From assembly GCA_947472635.1 (NCBI GenBank), contig CANJDY010000013.1:1-19933 (forward strand): 19,933 nucleotides of DNA, read 5' to 3'. Positions 15,101-19,933 of this stretch are shown one piece after another. The DNA is from Chitinophagaceae bacterium (GTDB lineage Bacteria; Bacteroidota; Bacteroidia; Chitinophagales; Chitinophagaceae). The first letter of the stretch is position 1. Every line of letters starts with the position of its first letter. Under the pieces are notes generated by a model that searched no databases, was not told the DNA's origin, and saw only the letters and a program-made list of their open reading frames with translations. A program made the position numbers and the translations under genes.

Positions 15101-15286
15101 GGTAAACTTTCCATTTACATCTGTAAGTGTACCAATGCTCGTTCCTACAACAGATACAGAAGCCATTGAAATGGAACTCCCATCTTCTGCCGAAGTCACA
15201 ATACCTTTAAGTTCTCTGGTTTGTGCAAATAGCACTTGTACCCCCATGAACCCAAGAAAAGCAAACAATAAAGAAATTTTTTTCAT
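12113..15286 (-). CDS. SusC/RagA-type TonB-linked outer-membrane transporter
   Basis: A 1057-residue SusC-type transporter, full length. The signal peptide is about 1-21 (ending VLFA). A CarboxypepD_reg-like domain at about 26-105 contains ITSAEDG-type turns and GTLTDVNGKFTIKIP. The plug at about 110-232 has the SusC signature: GKVSGLQINTINNGVNPDTK, LRGNRHF, ALVVLDGVPV, VNPNDIESVNILKGSSASAL and NGVVIVTTKRGEKGK. The remaining residues form the barrel, ending in YGFSVKLTF. It is the first gene of a four-gene lipoprotein operon (spacings 19, 32 and 73 bp). Transport is TonB-driven; substrate unknown, with phosphate or a phosphorylated compound inferred only from the surrounding genes. Promoter evidence is weak: AT-rich DNA with a partial 11-bp repeat array about 95 bp upstream. 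Confidence 0.94.
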   Translation of the reverse strand: MKKISLLFAFLGFMGVQVLFAQTRELKGIVTSAEDGSSISMASVSVVGTSIGTLTDVNGKFTIKIPTDAKVLKVSFVGTASIEMPISRSNMYIFKLKAQAVAVEEVVVTAFGIKRKPREMGIASAKLSNSELTRGAASNVMNGMVGKVSGLQINTINNGVNPDTKITLRGNRHFLASNQALVVLDGVPVSATYLNSVNPNDIESVNILKGSSASALYGNDASNGVVIVTTKRGEKGKLTVKVSNVVTLEQISYLPKLQTRFGAGSGETLTNSDPNYTMWIGKDRNTDPYTSYENQTFGPEFNGQMVILGGKLVDGTYQMVPYSNVKNQKKDFFNTGVSIQNDVSVSSGDEKSNFYLSVQDVKTTGTIPADKNRRTGARMAGGRTYGIFSADYTMSFTQTTTSVSGGDMYQGRGVYWNVLNTPPHVPITNYKDIVNNPFATLDGYFNAYYPNPYWQIKHARNNQKRDDVLGSVNLKLRPFKWLEFSNRSGIIFNTINNHNYKDEAIYSSYSHSDPWSQGHMGGLSPYTGNSSDQMRQTMVLTNDFIGTVDKKFGNISLKAVVGNSVYSSKNESSYDGASSLVIPNFYNISNRVGEPSVSQSTSERSNFALFADVTLGYKNYAYLHFSGRNDQDSRLTKANRSFYYPAIDASLILSDMFPAIVKNNFLSFAKIRGGWSQTGQIALTDWYGTLPSYPTASGFPYGSTSGFALSTTLSNPLLKPEKTNEIEIGTELSFLKNRISLEANIFKTLTKDQTIPATISASTGYYSALINAGELENKGIELDLKFTPLLHLGKIQWNASVNYSYIQSKVVSIITGLDEIPIASSSYITVGQQFPAIKVTDVNRDPSGHIIVDAITGLPSKNTALQQVGHGNPNHILGVATDLSYKGLSLSAVAEYRGGNVINNLVGNALDFTGTSEHSALNGRQSFIIPESVIQTSPGVFTPNTTALVAQASRQFWVNSDYHNTDRAYVTSAAFWKLREVALSYEVPIQKLLHSNVIKMAQISLVGRNLLMLRPVTNVWTDPEFNNQAVTTNAVGVTTEDQTPPTRVYGFSVKLTF

Positions 15287-15324
15287 AATTATTTAGTATT
15301 TGTACTGATAAAAAATGCCAAAAA

Positions 15325-15339
15325 GCAATCTTCGATTGC
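15325..15339. repeat. small hairpin in the susC-like leader
   Basis: GCAATC and GATTGC, six perfect pairs around a 3-nt loop (TTC on the plus strand). It is 38 bp upstream of the ATG at 15286. Too short to call an attenuator, but it would fold in the 5' leader if transcription starts near 15358. Confidence 0.3.
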
Positions 15340-15379
15340 GTTAAGGAATTTGAAGAATTAATAACAAATTATAAAAGAG

Positions 15380-15412
15380 GAGTTAATTATTTGTTAATGA
15401 AGAATTAAAATT
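15380..15412 (-). promoter_or_regulatory. weak candidate Pho-box-like array before the susC-like gene
   Basis: Plus-strand units GAGTTA at 15380, TTGTTA at 15391 and GAATTA at 15402 are 11 bp apart, the same period and similar core as the two stronger arrays. A degenerate -7-like ATAATTTG follows on the minus strand at 15372-15365. The surrounding DNA is so A/T-rich that chance similarity is a real possibility. Confidence 0.3.
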
Positions 15413-15422
15413 TATTAAAAAT

Positions 15423-15455
15423 AATTACCTAAAGGAACACTTTCCTTTGGTAATT
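15423..15455 (-). terminator. terminator-like hairpin downstream of the porin gene
   Basis: AATTACC, a bulged T, and AAAGGAA (15423-15437) pair with TTCCTTTGGTAATT (15442-15455) around CACT: 14 pairs with one bulge. On the minus strand it is followed by ATTTTTAATAAATTTT. It lies about 230 bp past the porin stop and just before the susC-like promoter region, so it would insulate the two units. Confidence 0.6.
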
Positions 15456-15683
15456 AAAAAATAAATATTATTTTTTTTATGTAATTTATATTGTAAAGTC
15501 AAAAGGCAATTTTTCAGCATCCTCTATAAATCACGTTTTTGTTAACTATTTTTTAACAAAAGAGACAATAGGCGCTATAGTAATGAAGGAATAAGCCTAC
15601 TAAGTAAGATTAAGCAAATATTAAAACATAGTGCATATTAATTTAATACGAATGTCTGTTTAATGATTTTGGGGCTAAAATAC

Positions 15684-16985
15684 TTAAAATCTAAACTGTA
15701 GGCGGCAGGTAAACACATTATCCAATAGGTCGGATGTATAGCCAGAAAGCAGTGTTTTTTCATTGGTGACTTTATCGTACCACAACATCAATTTGACATT
15801 CTCCGAAATATAATTAATATAGCCAAATCCCAACGTGCTATACTTAATATTAGCAGCGTTGATATTGCTACCTGATTTGCCGATATCTGATCCGCTTACA
15901 ATCGTATTGGGATCATACCAGTCATATTTAATGCCAAGCTGGTGATGTGTATTGCCCAGGTGTTGTAAAAAATACAAATATCCGCCGCTGAAATTTCTTA
16001 CATAATATCCATCGGTGCCAGTAAATAATGTACCGGGGGTTTCGCTACTGGTTGCACTGGCAGACTGTTTGCCTGCCATCCATTCAACCCTACATTCAGT
16101 AAAACCATTACGATTTTTAATTTTTACTTGACCGTCAACACTAAAATACTTTCTAGGAGCCAATTTGCCCACATTAGCAACAGAAGAGTCAAGCACAAAG
16201 TTTTGATTGCCTGCAATTCCATTAGCTCTGTAAACATATTGGGTGCTTTGGATTAAACCACCATATAATATTGAAGTAGAGGCGCTTACCGTAAGCTTTT
16301 TACTTATTGCCTGCGGTTTTAGGGAAATTCTCCCAATAAAATCCTTGTGACTGTCATAATCGGTAGTAGAGGAAAGCCCAGGGCCATTAAAAAAACCTAG
16401 GTCAGCTTTTAAAAATTTAAGCGGACAATTTTTCTTCCGCGAATCGATGGTAACCATTGCACCTAAATCTCTCTCTGTTTTCATTAATAGCTGGCTCATT
16501 CGACCCCGCTCTGGACTTTCCCTGTCAGAACTAGATAAATTTAATTCATAACTAAAAGGACGGGCAAACAAACCAGTAGTAAAAGCAAAGAGCTGGAACT
16601 TGTTTTCAAAAATTCTTCCCCAAACATCTCTCACATTGACACCTCTTTCAGTTGCGTCAAACTGAAAAACAAACTGCAAGGAGGGACCACCGGAAGCTTT
16701 TGGAAAATGAATGTAATCAAACCTTACCCTAGCCCTTCGCAACATAAAACGGTCGCTACTATTAGGTGAAAAATCCCCTCCCGAAAACCCCTTAGCCCCC
16801 TTGGAAGAGGATATTTGAAATTGAGGTTGAATGTAGCCTGACAATCTTATATTATCAAAACGATTGTAGAGCGATAACATCCCTTTACCGATGTCTTTTG
16901 AAGTATCTACCATGTCCATCAAATACTGGGCATGAAGAAAATGGGATAGGAATATGGTTAAAATCAACAAGGATATTTTTTTCAT
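15684..16985 (-). CDS. phosphate-selective porin O/P homologue (Porin_O_P family)
   Basis: A 433-residue outer-membrane porin, close to the usual length for the family. Signal peptide MKKISLLILTIFLSHFLHAQ, cleaved near residue 19. The mature N-terminus has GYIQPQFQIS and the block DRFMLRRARVRFDYIHFPK (about 82-100), where the Arg-rich strand is typical of Porin_O_P. LQFVFQFDATERGVNVRDVW and a motif with FARPFSYELNLSSSDRESPER follow. The C-terminus alternates and ends in Phe (TCRLQFRF), as needed for barrel insertion. In Pseudomonas OprP and OprO import phosphate and polyphosphate; specificity here is inferred. The gene is divergent from the DUF47/PiT operon, and the shared intergenic region carries three phased TAACA repeats. 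Confidence 0.9.
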   Translation of the reverse strand: MKKISLLILTIFLSHFLHAQYLMDMVDTSKDIGKGMLSLYNRFDNIRLSGYIQPQFQISSSKGAKGFSGGDFSPNSSDRFMLRRARVRFDYIHFPKASGGPSLQFVFQFDATERGVNVRDVWGRIFENKFQLFAFTTGLFARPFSYELNLSSSDRESPERGRMSQLLMKTERDLGAMVTIDSRKKNCPLKFLKADLGFFNGPGLSSTTDYDSHKDFIGRISLKPQAISKKLTVSASTSILYGGLIQSTQYVYRANGIAGNQNFVLDSSVANVGKLAPRKYFSVDGQVKIKNRNGFTECRVEWMAGKQSASATSSETPGTLFTGTDGYYVRNFSGGYLYFLQHLGNTHHQLGIKYDWYDPNTIVSGSDIGKSGSNINAANIKYSTLGFGYINYISENVKLMLWYDKVTNEKTLLSGYTSDLLDNVFTCRLQFRF

Positions 16986-17000
16986 ATACCTATCTTTTTA

Positions 17001-17008
17001 CAAAGAAA
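17001..17008 (-). promoter_or_regulatory. -7-like element of the porin gene
   Basis: Minus-strand TTTCTTTG, seven of eight matches to TAnnTTTG and nearly the same as the TCTCTTTG of the receptor operon. It is 10 bp from the proximal repeat unit of the array and its last base is 16 bp from the ATG at 16985. Confidence 0.5.
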
Positions 17009-17018
17009 TGCCAATTTA

Positions 17019-17051
17019 ATGTTATTCTATTGTTACCAAATTGTTACCTTT
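17019..17051 (-). promoter_or_regulatory. Pho-box-like array: three 11-bp phased repeats between porin and DUF47/PiT genes
   Basis: Plus-strand units ATGTTA at 17019, TTGTTA at 17030 and TTGTTA at 17041, exactly 11 bp apart; on the minus strand the cores read AATAACAT, GGTAACAA and GGTAACAA. Weak neighbours at 17008 and 17052 keep the period but not the sequence. Orientation and distance to the -7 element match the receptor array, so the porin is the likelier target. The divergent DUF47/PiT promoter could also be influenced. Binding by a PhoB-type regulator is inferred. Confidence 0.65.
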
Positions 17052-17084
17052 TATAAATAGCCTCTTTAATTTTTATGAATCCCC

Positions 17085-17092
17085 AAACTTTG
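17085..17092 (+). promoter_or_regulatory. possible -7 element of the DUF47/PiT operon
   Basis: AAACTTTG, seven of eight matches to TAnnTTTG, with its last base 17 bp from the ATG at 17109. It is 33 bp from the end of the repeat array, farther than expected for direct class-II style activation. Confidence 0.35.
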
Positions 17093-17108
17093 CTAAAAAT
17101 TCAAACTT

Positions 17109-17759
17109 ATGGCAGGTCTCAATTCAATTTTCAAGATATTTCTACCCAAGGATCGGGTATTTTTTCAGCTATTTGAAAATGTAGCGGAAGAACTAGTAAA
17201 AATGGGTGAAAAATTAAAAGAAATGGTCAACGAACCCGACTTTGACAAAAGAGCCCAGCTGATTCACGAAATAGAAGATATGGAGCATGTAAATGACGAT
17301 TACACCCATAATATATTCATTGAACTCGGTAAAAACTTCATCACCCCATTTGACAGAGAGGATATTCATTATTTGGCTTCCGCACTAGATGATATTGCTG
17401 ATTACATTTATTCTTCTGCTAAAAAAATTAATTTTTACCACGTTAATCCCAATGATACCGGTATTAAAAAAATGGCCGAATTAATTGCTGTTGGTTGTGT
17501 ACAAATTCACAAGGCGGTTACCGAATTGCGCAATATGAAAAACATGCGCCAGATAACCGATGCACTAGTTGCCATCAACAGCATCGAAAACCAAGCGGAT
17601 GACATCTTTGATATGAGTATCGAACGCTTATTCGCAACCGAACCCGATGCAAAGGAGGTGATTAAAAAAAGAGAGATTTATCAAGTAATGGAAATTGTTA
17701 CCGATAAATGTGAAGATGCTGCCAATGTGATTGAATCCATTATTGTTAAATACGCTTAA
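17109..17759 (+). CDS. DUF47 family PhoU-like phosphate transport regulator
   Basis: A 216-residue all-helical cytoplasmic protein of the DUF47/PhoU_div family, normal length. It has no signal or TM segment. Acidic repeats typical of PhoU-like proteins are visible: EIEDMEHVNDD (about 54-64), FDREDIHYLASALDDIADYI (about 81-100), IENQADDIFDMSIERLF (about 159-175) and VTDKCEDAANVIE (about 197-209); in PhoU such carboxylates bind metal clusters. The PiT permease follows by 29 bp, a classic pairing in which the DUF47 protein is thought to control or assist the permease. It may also feed phosphate status to the kinase at 1958-3001, which has no sensor domain of its own (inference). Confidence 0.93.
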   Translation: MAGLNSIFKIFLPKDRVFFQLFENVAEELVKMGEKLKEMVNEPDFDKRAQLIHEIEDMEHVNDDYTHNIFIELGKNFITPFDREDIHYLASALDDIADYIYSSAKKINFYHVNPNDTGIKKMAELIAVGCVQIHKAVTELRNMKNMRQITDALVAINSIENQADDIFDMSIERLFATEPDAKEVIKKREIYQVMEIVTDKCEDAANVIESIIVKYA

Positions 17760-17788
17760 CCTAACTAGCCGGTTATCAAATTTATCTT

Positions 17789-19204
17789 ATGACGCTCCTT
17801 ATTGTTATCGTTGTTTTGGCCCTGATATTTGATTACATCAATGGATTCCACGATGCGGCTAATTCGATTGCCACTATTGTTTCTACCAAGGTATTAACCC
17901 CTTACCAGGCAGTTGTTTGGGCTGCCTTTTTCAACTTTGTAGCCTATTTTATTTTTAAGGACCACGCAGTGGCCAATACTATTGGAAAAACAGTTCATCA
18001 GGAATTTATAACCCTTCCAGTAATTCTATCGGGATTGATTGCTGCTATAATATGGAACTTGCTTACCTGGTGGTACGGTATTCCATCTTCCTCCTCCCAC
18101 ACCTTAATTGGTGGATTTGCAGGGGCGGCCATTACCCATGCCTTCTTAACCAAGGGCTTTACTGGTATTGGTAATATAGTTGAGCTAAAAAAGATTACCC
18201 AAATTGTACTATTCATTTTCCTCGCACCACTGATAGGTATGGTTGTATCCATCTACATCACTGTGATTACCATTATGCGCAATACCTGGGCTAAAATTGG
18301 GCTGATTGTACTAACCGGTATTGGTACCTGGTTTTTGTTTGCCCATTTTGAGCAAACCAAATTGCAAGAAAATTTGGTAAAATACTACAAAGTTGACCAA
18401 CTTAAAAAAGAGCAAGAAACCGACCCTGCCAAAACTGCGGCTTACAGTTCCGCAGTTGCAAAAGTAGCTGCCGCAACCCCCTTGCTAGGCGATTACAAAT
18501 CACTTGGCGCAACTAGACTTGCAGAAGAAATTAAAGCTACGGTAGATAGCAAAGTGGATACTGCCAAGTTATCAACAGCACTTGAAAAAGCAGATAATTC
18601 TGTCATAATAAATGGGATTTTGGGAATGATGTTCATTTTCATTTGTGCCTACTTGTACTCGGAGAAAGTGAAATCACCTAATGCCTACCGCACAGCCAAT
18701 ATGTTTAAAAAATTGCAGTTGATTTCCTCCGGCGCATTCAGTATTGGACATGGTGGAAATGATGCCCAGAAGGTAATGGGTATCATCGGAGCAGCCTTTG
18801 TAGCCTATAATAGCACCAAATATCCCGATGTAGGGGCGGCCCTCAAGGACCTAACTTGGGTTCCGATTGCCTGTTATACTGCCATCGGCCTTGGCACCAT
18901 GAGTGGTGGCTGGAAGATTGTAAAAACAATGGGCACCAAGATAACTAAAGTGACTCCGCTAGAAGGAGTAGCGGCTGAAACGTCCGGCGCACTTACCTTG
19001 TTTATGACCGAACAAATGGGTATCCCGGTAAGCACCACGCATACAATTACCGGGGCCATTATAGGAGTAGGTGCCACCAAGCGCCTTAGCGCTGTAAGAT
19101 GGGGTGTTACCGTAAGCCTCCTCTGGGCATGGGTACTCACTATCCCCATAAGCGCCTTGCTGGCGGCAATAGTTTACTTTATTACCACTTTTTTTATAAA
19201 TTAA
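17789..19204 (+). CDS. pit: PiT-family low-affinity inorganic phosphate permease
   Basis: A 471-residue inner-membrane ion-coupled phosphate transporter. The two inverted PHO4 signature segments are present: DYINGFHDAANSIAT (about 15-29) and GHGGNDAQKVMG (about 320-331). The paired loops GIPSSSSHTLIGG (97-109) and GIPVSTTHTITGA (411-423) are also there. Hydrophobic segments fill the two halves. The central region at about 190-272 is a soluble, Ala/Lys-rich, probably helical insert (EQETDPAKTAAYSSAVAKVA), longer than in compact bacterial Pit proteins. Co-transcribed with the DUF47 gene and ended by the terminator at 19224-19252. It would take inner-membrane phosphate after entry through the porin. 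Confidence 0.95.
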   Translation: MTLLIVIVVLALIFDYINGFHDAANSIATIVSTKVLTPYQAVVWAAFFNFVAYFIFKDHAVANTIGKTVHQEFITLPVILSGLIAAIIWNLLTWWYGIPSSSSHTLIGGFAGAAITHAFLTKGFTGIGNIVELKKITQIVLFIFLAPLIGMVVSIYITVITIMRNTWAKIGLIVLTGIGTWFLFAHFEQTKLQENLVKYYKVDQLKKEQETDPAKTAAYSSAVAKVAAATPLLGDYKSLGATRLAEEIKATVDSKVDTAKLSTALEKADNSVIINGILGMMFIFICAYLYSEKVKSPNAYRTANMFKKLQLISSGAFSIGHGGNDAQKVMGIIGAAFVAYNSTKYPDVGAALKDLTWVPIACYTAIGLGTMSGGWKIVKTMGTKITKVTPLEGVAAETSGALTLFMTEQMGIPVSTTHTITGAIIGVGATKRLSAVRWGVTVSLLWAWVLTIPISALLAAIVYFITTFFIN

Positions 19205-19223
19205 TTTGTATACTCCTTTTTTT

Positions 19224-19252
19224 AAAATCACTCACCCTAAATGAGTGATTTT
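19224..19252 (+). terminator. terminator of the DUF47/PiT operon
   Basis: AAAATCACTCA at 19224-19234 pairs with TGAGTGATTTT at 19242-19252 around a 7-nt loop, followed by TTATTTT. It lies 20 bp after the permease stop. Confidence 0.88.
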
Positions 19253-19275
19253 TTATTTTGGTCCAAAACAAATAG

Positions 19276-19283
19276 TAAATTTG
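19276..19283 (+). promoter_or_regulatory. -7 element of the VapBC remnant
   Basis: TAAATTTG is a full TAnnTTTG match; its last base is 16 bp from the ATG at 19299. A TTTG at 19257-19260 is closer than the usual 19-bp spacing. The promoter may now serve galE by read-through. Confidence 0.45.
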
Positions 19284-19298
19284 TAAAAATAATACTAC

Positions 19299-19509
19299 AT
19301 GGAAGCAATGAATGCTATTGCTAAAAGAATGAAGACAGGGAAATACAAAATTGATCTGCCCATTGATAATAATGCTGCAGAAATTGCAGTGATTGATATT
19401 GTTGAGATTGATAAAAAAGAAAAAAAGCATTGCCGATTTTGCAGGTAAAATGAAAACTACTATTGATTGGCTAGCCTATCAAAAAAAAATAAGAAATGAG
19501 TGGAGCTAA
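19299..19509 (+). pseudogene. frameshifted VapB-type antitoxin
   Basis: The frame from ATG 19299 reads MEAMNAIAKRMKTGKYKIDL and onward for 49 residues, then leaves the family pattern after a poly-A tract (A6-G-A7 at about 19412-19426). The +1 frame just after the tract continues SIADFAGKMKTTIDWLAYQK and ends KIRNEWS-stop at 19509. That is the usual C-terminus of small Bacteroidota antitoxins that precede VapC. Joining the frames gives about 70 residues. A one-base insertion in the A7 run is the simplest cause; polymerase slippage or a sequencing error are alternatives. The toxin start overlaps the antitoxin end by 14 bp, the normal layout. Confidence 0.6.
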
Positions 19510-19579
19510 ATTTTTACTTGATACGAATGCAGTTAGGCTTTTTCTTGATGACAAAAATATAATCTACCATTTCAATTAA
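19496..19579 (+). pseudogene. truncated VapC-type PIN-domain toxin (27 residues)
   Basis: From ATG 19496 the frame reads MSGAKFLLDTNAVRLFLDDK, the first strand and helix of a PIN domain with the first catalytic Asp (Asp9, in LLDTNA). It then drifts to IIYHFN and stops at 19579, where an intact toxin is about 130 residues. The three other acidic residues of the active site are gone, so it cannot be an active nuclease. galE starts 7 bp later, so the rest of the toxin has been deleted rather than interrupted by an insertion sequence visible here. Confidence 0.6.
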
Positions 19580-19586
19580 TCCCTAC

Positions 19587-19933
19587 ATGAGCAAAATTTT
19601 AGTAACCGGAGGCTGCGGATACATCGGTGTTCACACCATCGTAGACCTGGTACAAAATGGATATGAAGTAATTTCTGTTGACAATAATTCTAGAAGCAAT
19701 GCTGCCATTTTGGATGGGGCAGCGCAGATTATTGGAAAACCAATCAAAAACTATTCGGTAGATCTCTGCAATTTATCAGATACAGTAAATATTTTTGAGG
19801 AAAATAACGACATCACCTGTATTATCCATTTTGCGGCCTACAAGTCCGTGGGTGAGTCGGTAGAAAAACCACTAATGTACTTTGAAAATATCCTTGTTTC
19901 ACTAGTCAATATTTTAAAGTGTGCTGCAAAATA
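19587..19933 (+). CDS. galE: UDP-glucose 4-epimerase, 5' part only
   Basis: The first 115 codons of a GalE-type short-chain dehydrogenase, cut by the right edge. It starts MSKILVTGGCGYIGVHTIVD, the NAD-binding GxxGxxG Rossmann motif at residues 8-14. It has VDNNSRSN at the end of the second strand and the family motif HFAAYKSVGESVEKP (about 85-99). The enzyme interconverts UDP-glucose and UDP-galactose in the cytosol for cell-envelope sugars and galactose use. No Shine-Dalgarno is visible, and the gene abuts the VapC remnant, so its original promoter may have been replaced. A related sugar-nucleotide epimerase is possible, but the motifs are those of GalE. Confidence 0.92.
   Translation, partial: MSKILVTGGCGYIGVHTIVDLVQNGYEVISVDNNSRSNAAILDGAAQIIGKPIKNYSVDLCNLSDTVNIFEENNDITCIIHFAAYKSVGESVEKPLMYFENILVSLVNILKCAAK

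Larger units (their letters stand above)
15287..15683. other. 397-bp AT-rich intergenic region between porin and susC-like gene
   Basis: No coding frame supported. It contains a hairpin in the presumed susC leader (15325-15339), a weak 11-bp repeat array (15380-15412) and a long terminator-like hairpin (15423-15455). The rest, 15456-15683, is A/T-rich with no feature I can support. Confidence 0.6.

Noticed and set aside
8851..15286. A classical polysaccharide utilisation locus
   Set aside because: The SusCD-type pair is there, but no glycoside hydrolase, lyase, esterase or sugar-responsive regulator is in the window.
14267..15296. Three plus-strand open frames antisense to the susC-like gene
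   Set aside because: They mirror the N-terminal coding region of a well-recognised protein, lack promoters and have no domain-like sequence.
15287..15345. Riboswitch or attenuator in the susC-like leader
   Set aside because: Only one 6-bp hairpin and no conserved core or T-tract; not enough for a call.
15541..15560. TTAACT and TTAACA 11 bp apart on the plus strand, as a fourth array
   Set aside because: Only two units, in strongly AT-rich DNA, and oriented away from both minus-strand genes with no plus-strand gene downstream.
19412..19426. Programmed -1 frameshift on A-AAA-AAG (as in dnaX) rescuing the antitoxin
   Set aside because: The heptamer is in the right phase, but a -1 shift gives ALPILQVK-stop; the family-like C-terminus needs a +1 shift or loss of one A.
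1..19933. CRISPR array, tRNA, rRNA, insertion sequence or phage genes
   Set aside because: No spaced identical repeats of CRISPR size, no cloverleaf or rRNA segments, and no transposase, integrase or terminal inverted repeats were seen.

Overview
The window looks like a chromosomal segment of a low-GC member of the Bacteroidota, probably of the Chitinophagales/Sphingobacteriales type (inference). The support is a SusC/SusD-type outer-membrane pair, a second TonB-dependent receptor with an N-terminal carboxypeptidase-regulatory-like domain, many lipoprotein signal peptides, no Shine-Dalgarno sequences at the starts, and several TAnnTTTG-type -7 promoter elements close to start codons.

Layout, left to right. 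(1) 1-971 (-): the 5' part of an exported protein of unknown function, cut by the window edge. (2) 1195-3001 (+): an OmpR/PhoB-type response regulator and a membrane histidine kinase with two TM segments and no recognisable sensor domain. (3) 3027-4101 (-): two small lipoproteins of unknown function. (4) 4179-8520 (-): a two-gene operon of a TonB-dependent receptor and a beta-helix-like lipoprotein. (5) 8851-15286 (-): a four-gene operon of SusC-like transporter, SusD-like_2 lipoprotein, DUF1735-type lipoprotein and Fn3-like lipoprotein, closed by a strong terminator at 8773-8806. (6) 15684-16985 (-): a phosphate-selective porin O/P homologue. (7) 17109-19204 (+), divergent from the porin: a DUF47 (PhoU-like) protein and a PiT-family phosphate permease, closed by a terminator. 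(8) 19299-19579: a degraded VapBC toxin-antitoxin pair. (9) 19587 to the edge (+): the start of galE.

The main result is a set of phased direct repeats. Upstream of the TonB-receptor operon, six units (two of them weak matches) repeat every 11 bp at 8553-8618. On the minus strand they follow nnnCTTAACAT. Three more units with a TAACA core, at the same 11-bp period, lie at 17019-17051 between the porin and the DUF47/PiT operon. This is the architecture of PhoB/PhoP/SphR Pho boxes (11-bp periodic direct repeats, TTAACA-like in Bacillus, CTTAACCT-like in cyanobacteria). In both promoters the array ends 8-10 bp before a similar -7 element (TCTCTTTG and TTTCTTTG), where an activator would replace the -33 element.

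Together with the phosphate porin, PiT permease, PhoU-like protein and PhoB/PhoR-like pair, this suggests a phosphate-acquisition cluster. The two TonB-dependent systems in it have no glycoside hydrolase nearby, so phosphate or a phosphorylated compound is a reasonable substrate hypothesis for them. The regulatory link and the substrates are inferences; the repeats and gene families are visible in the sequence.
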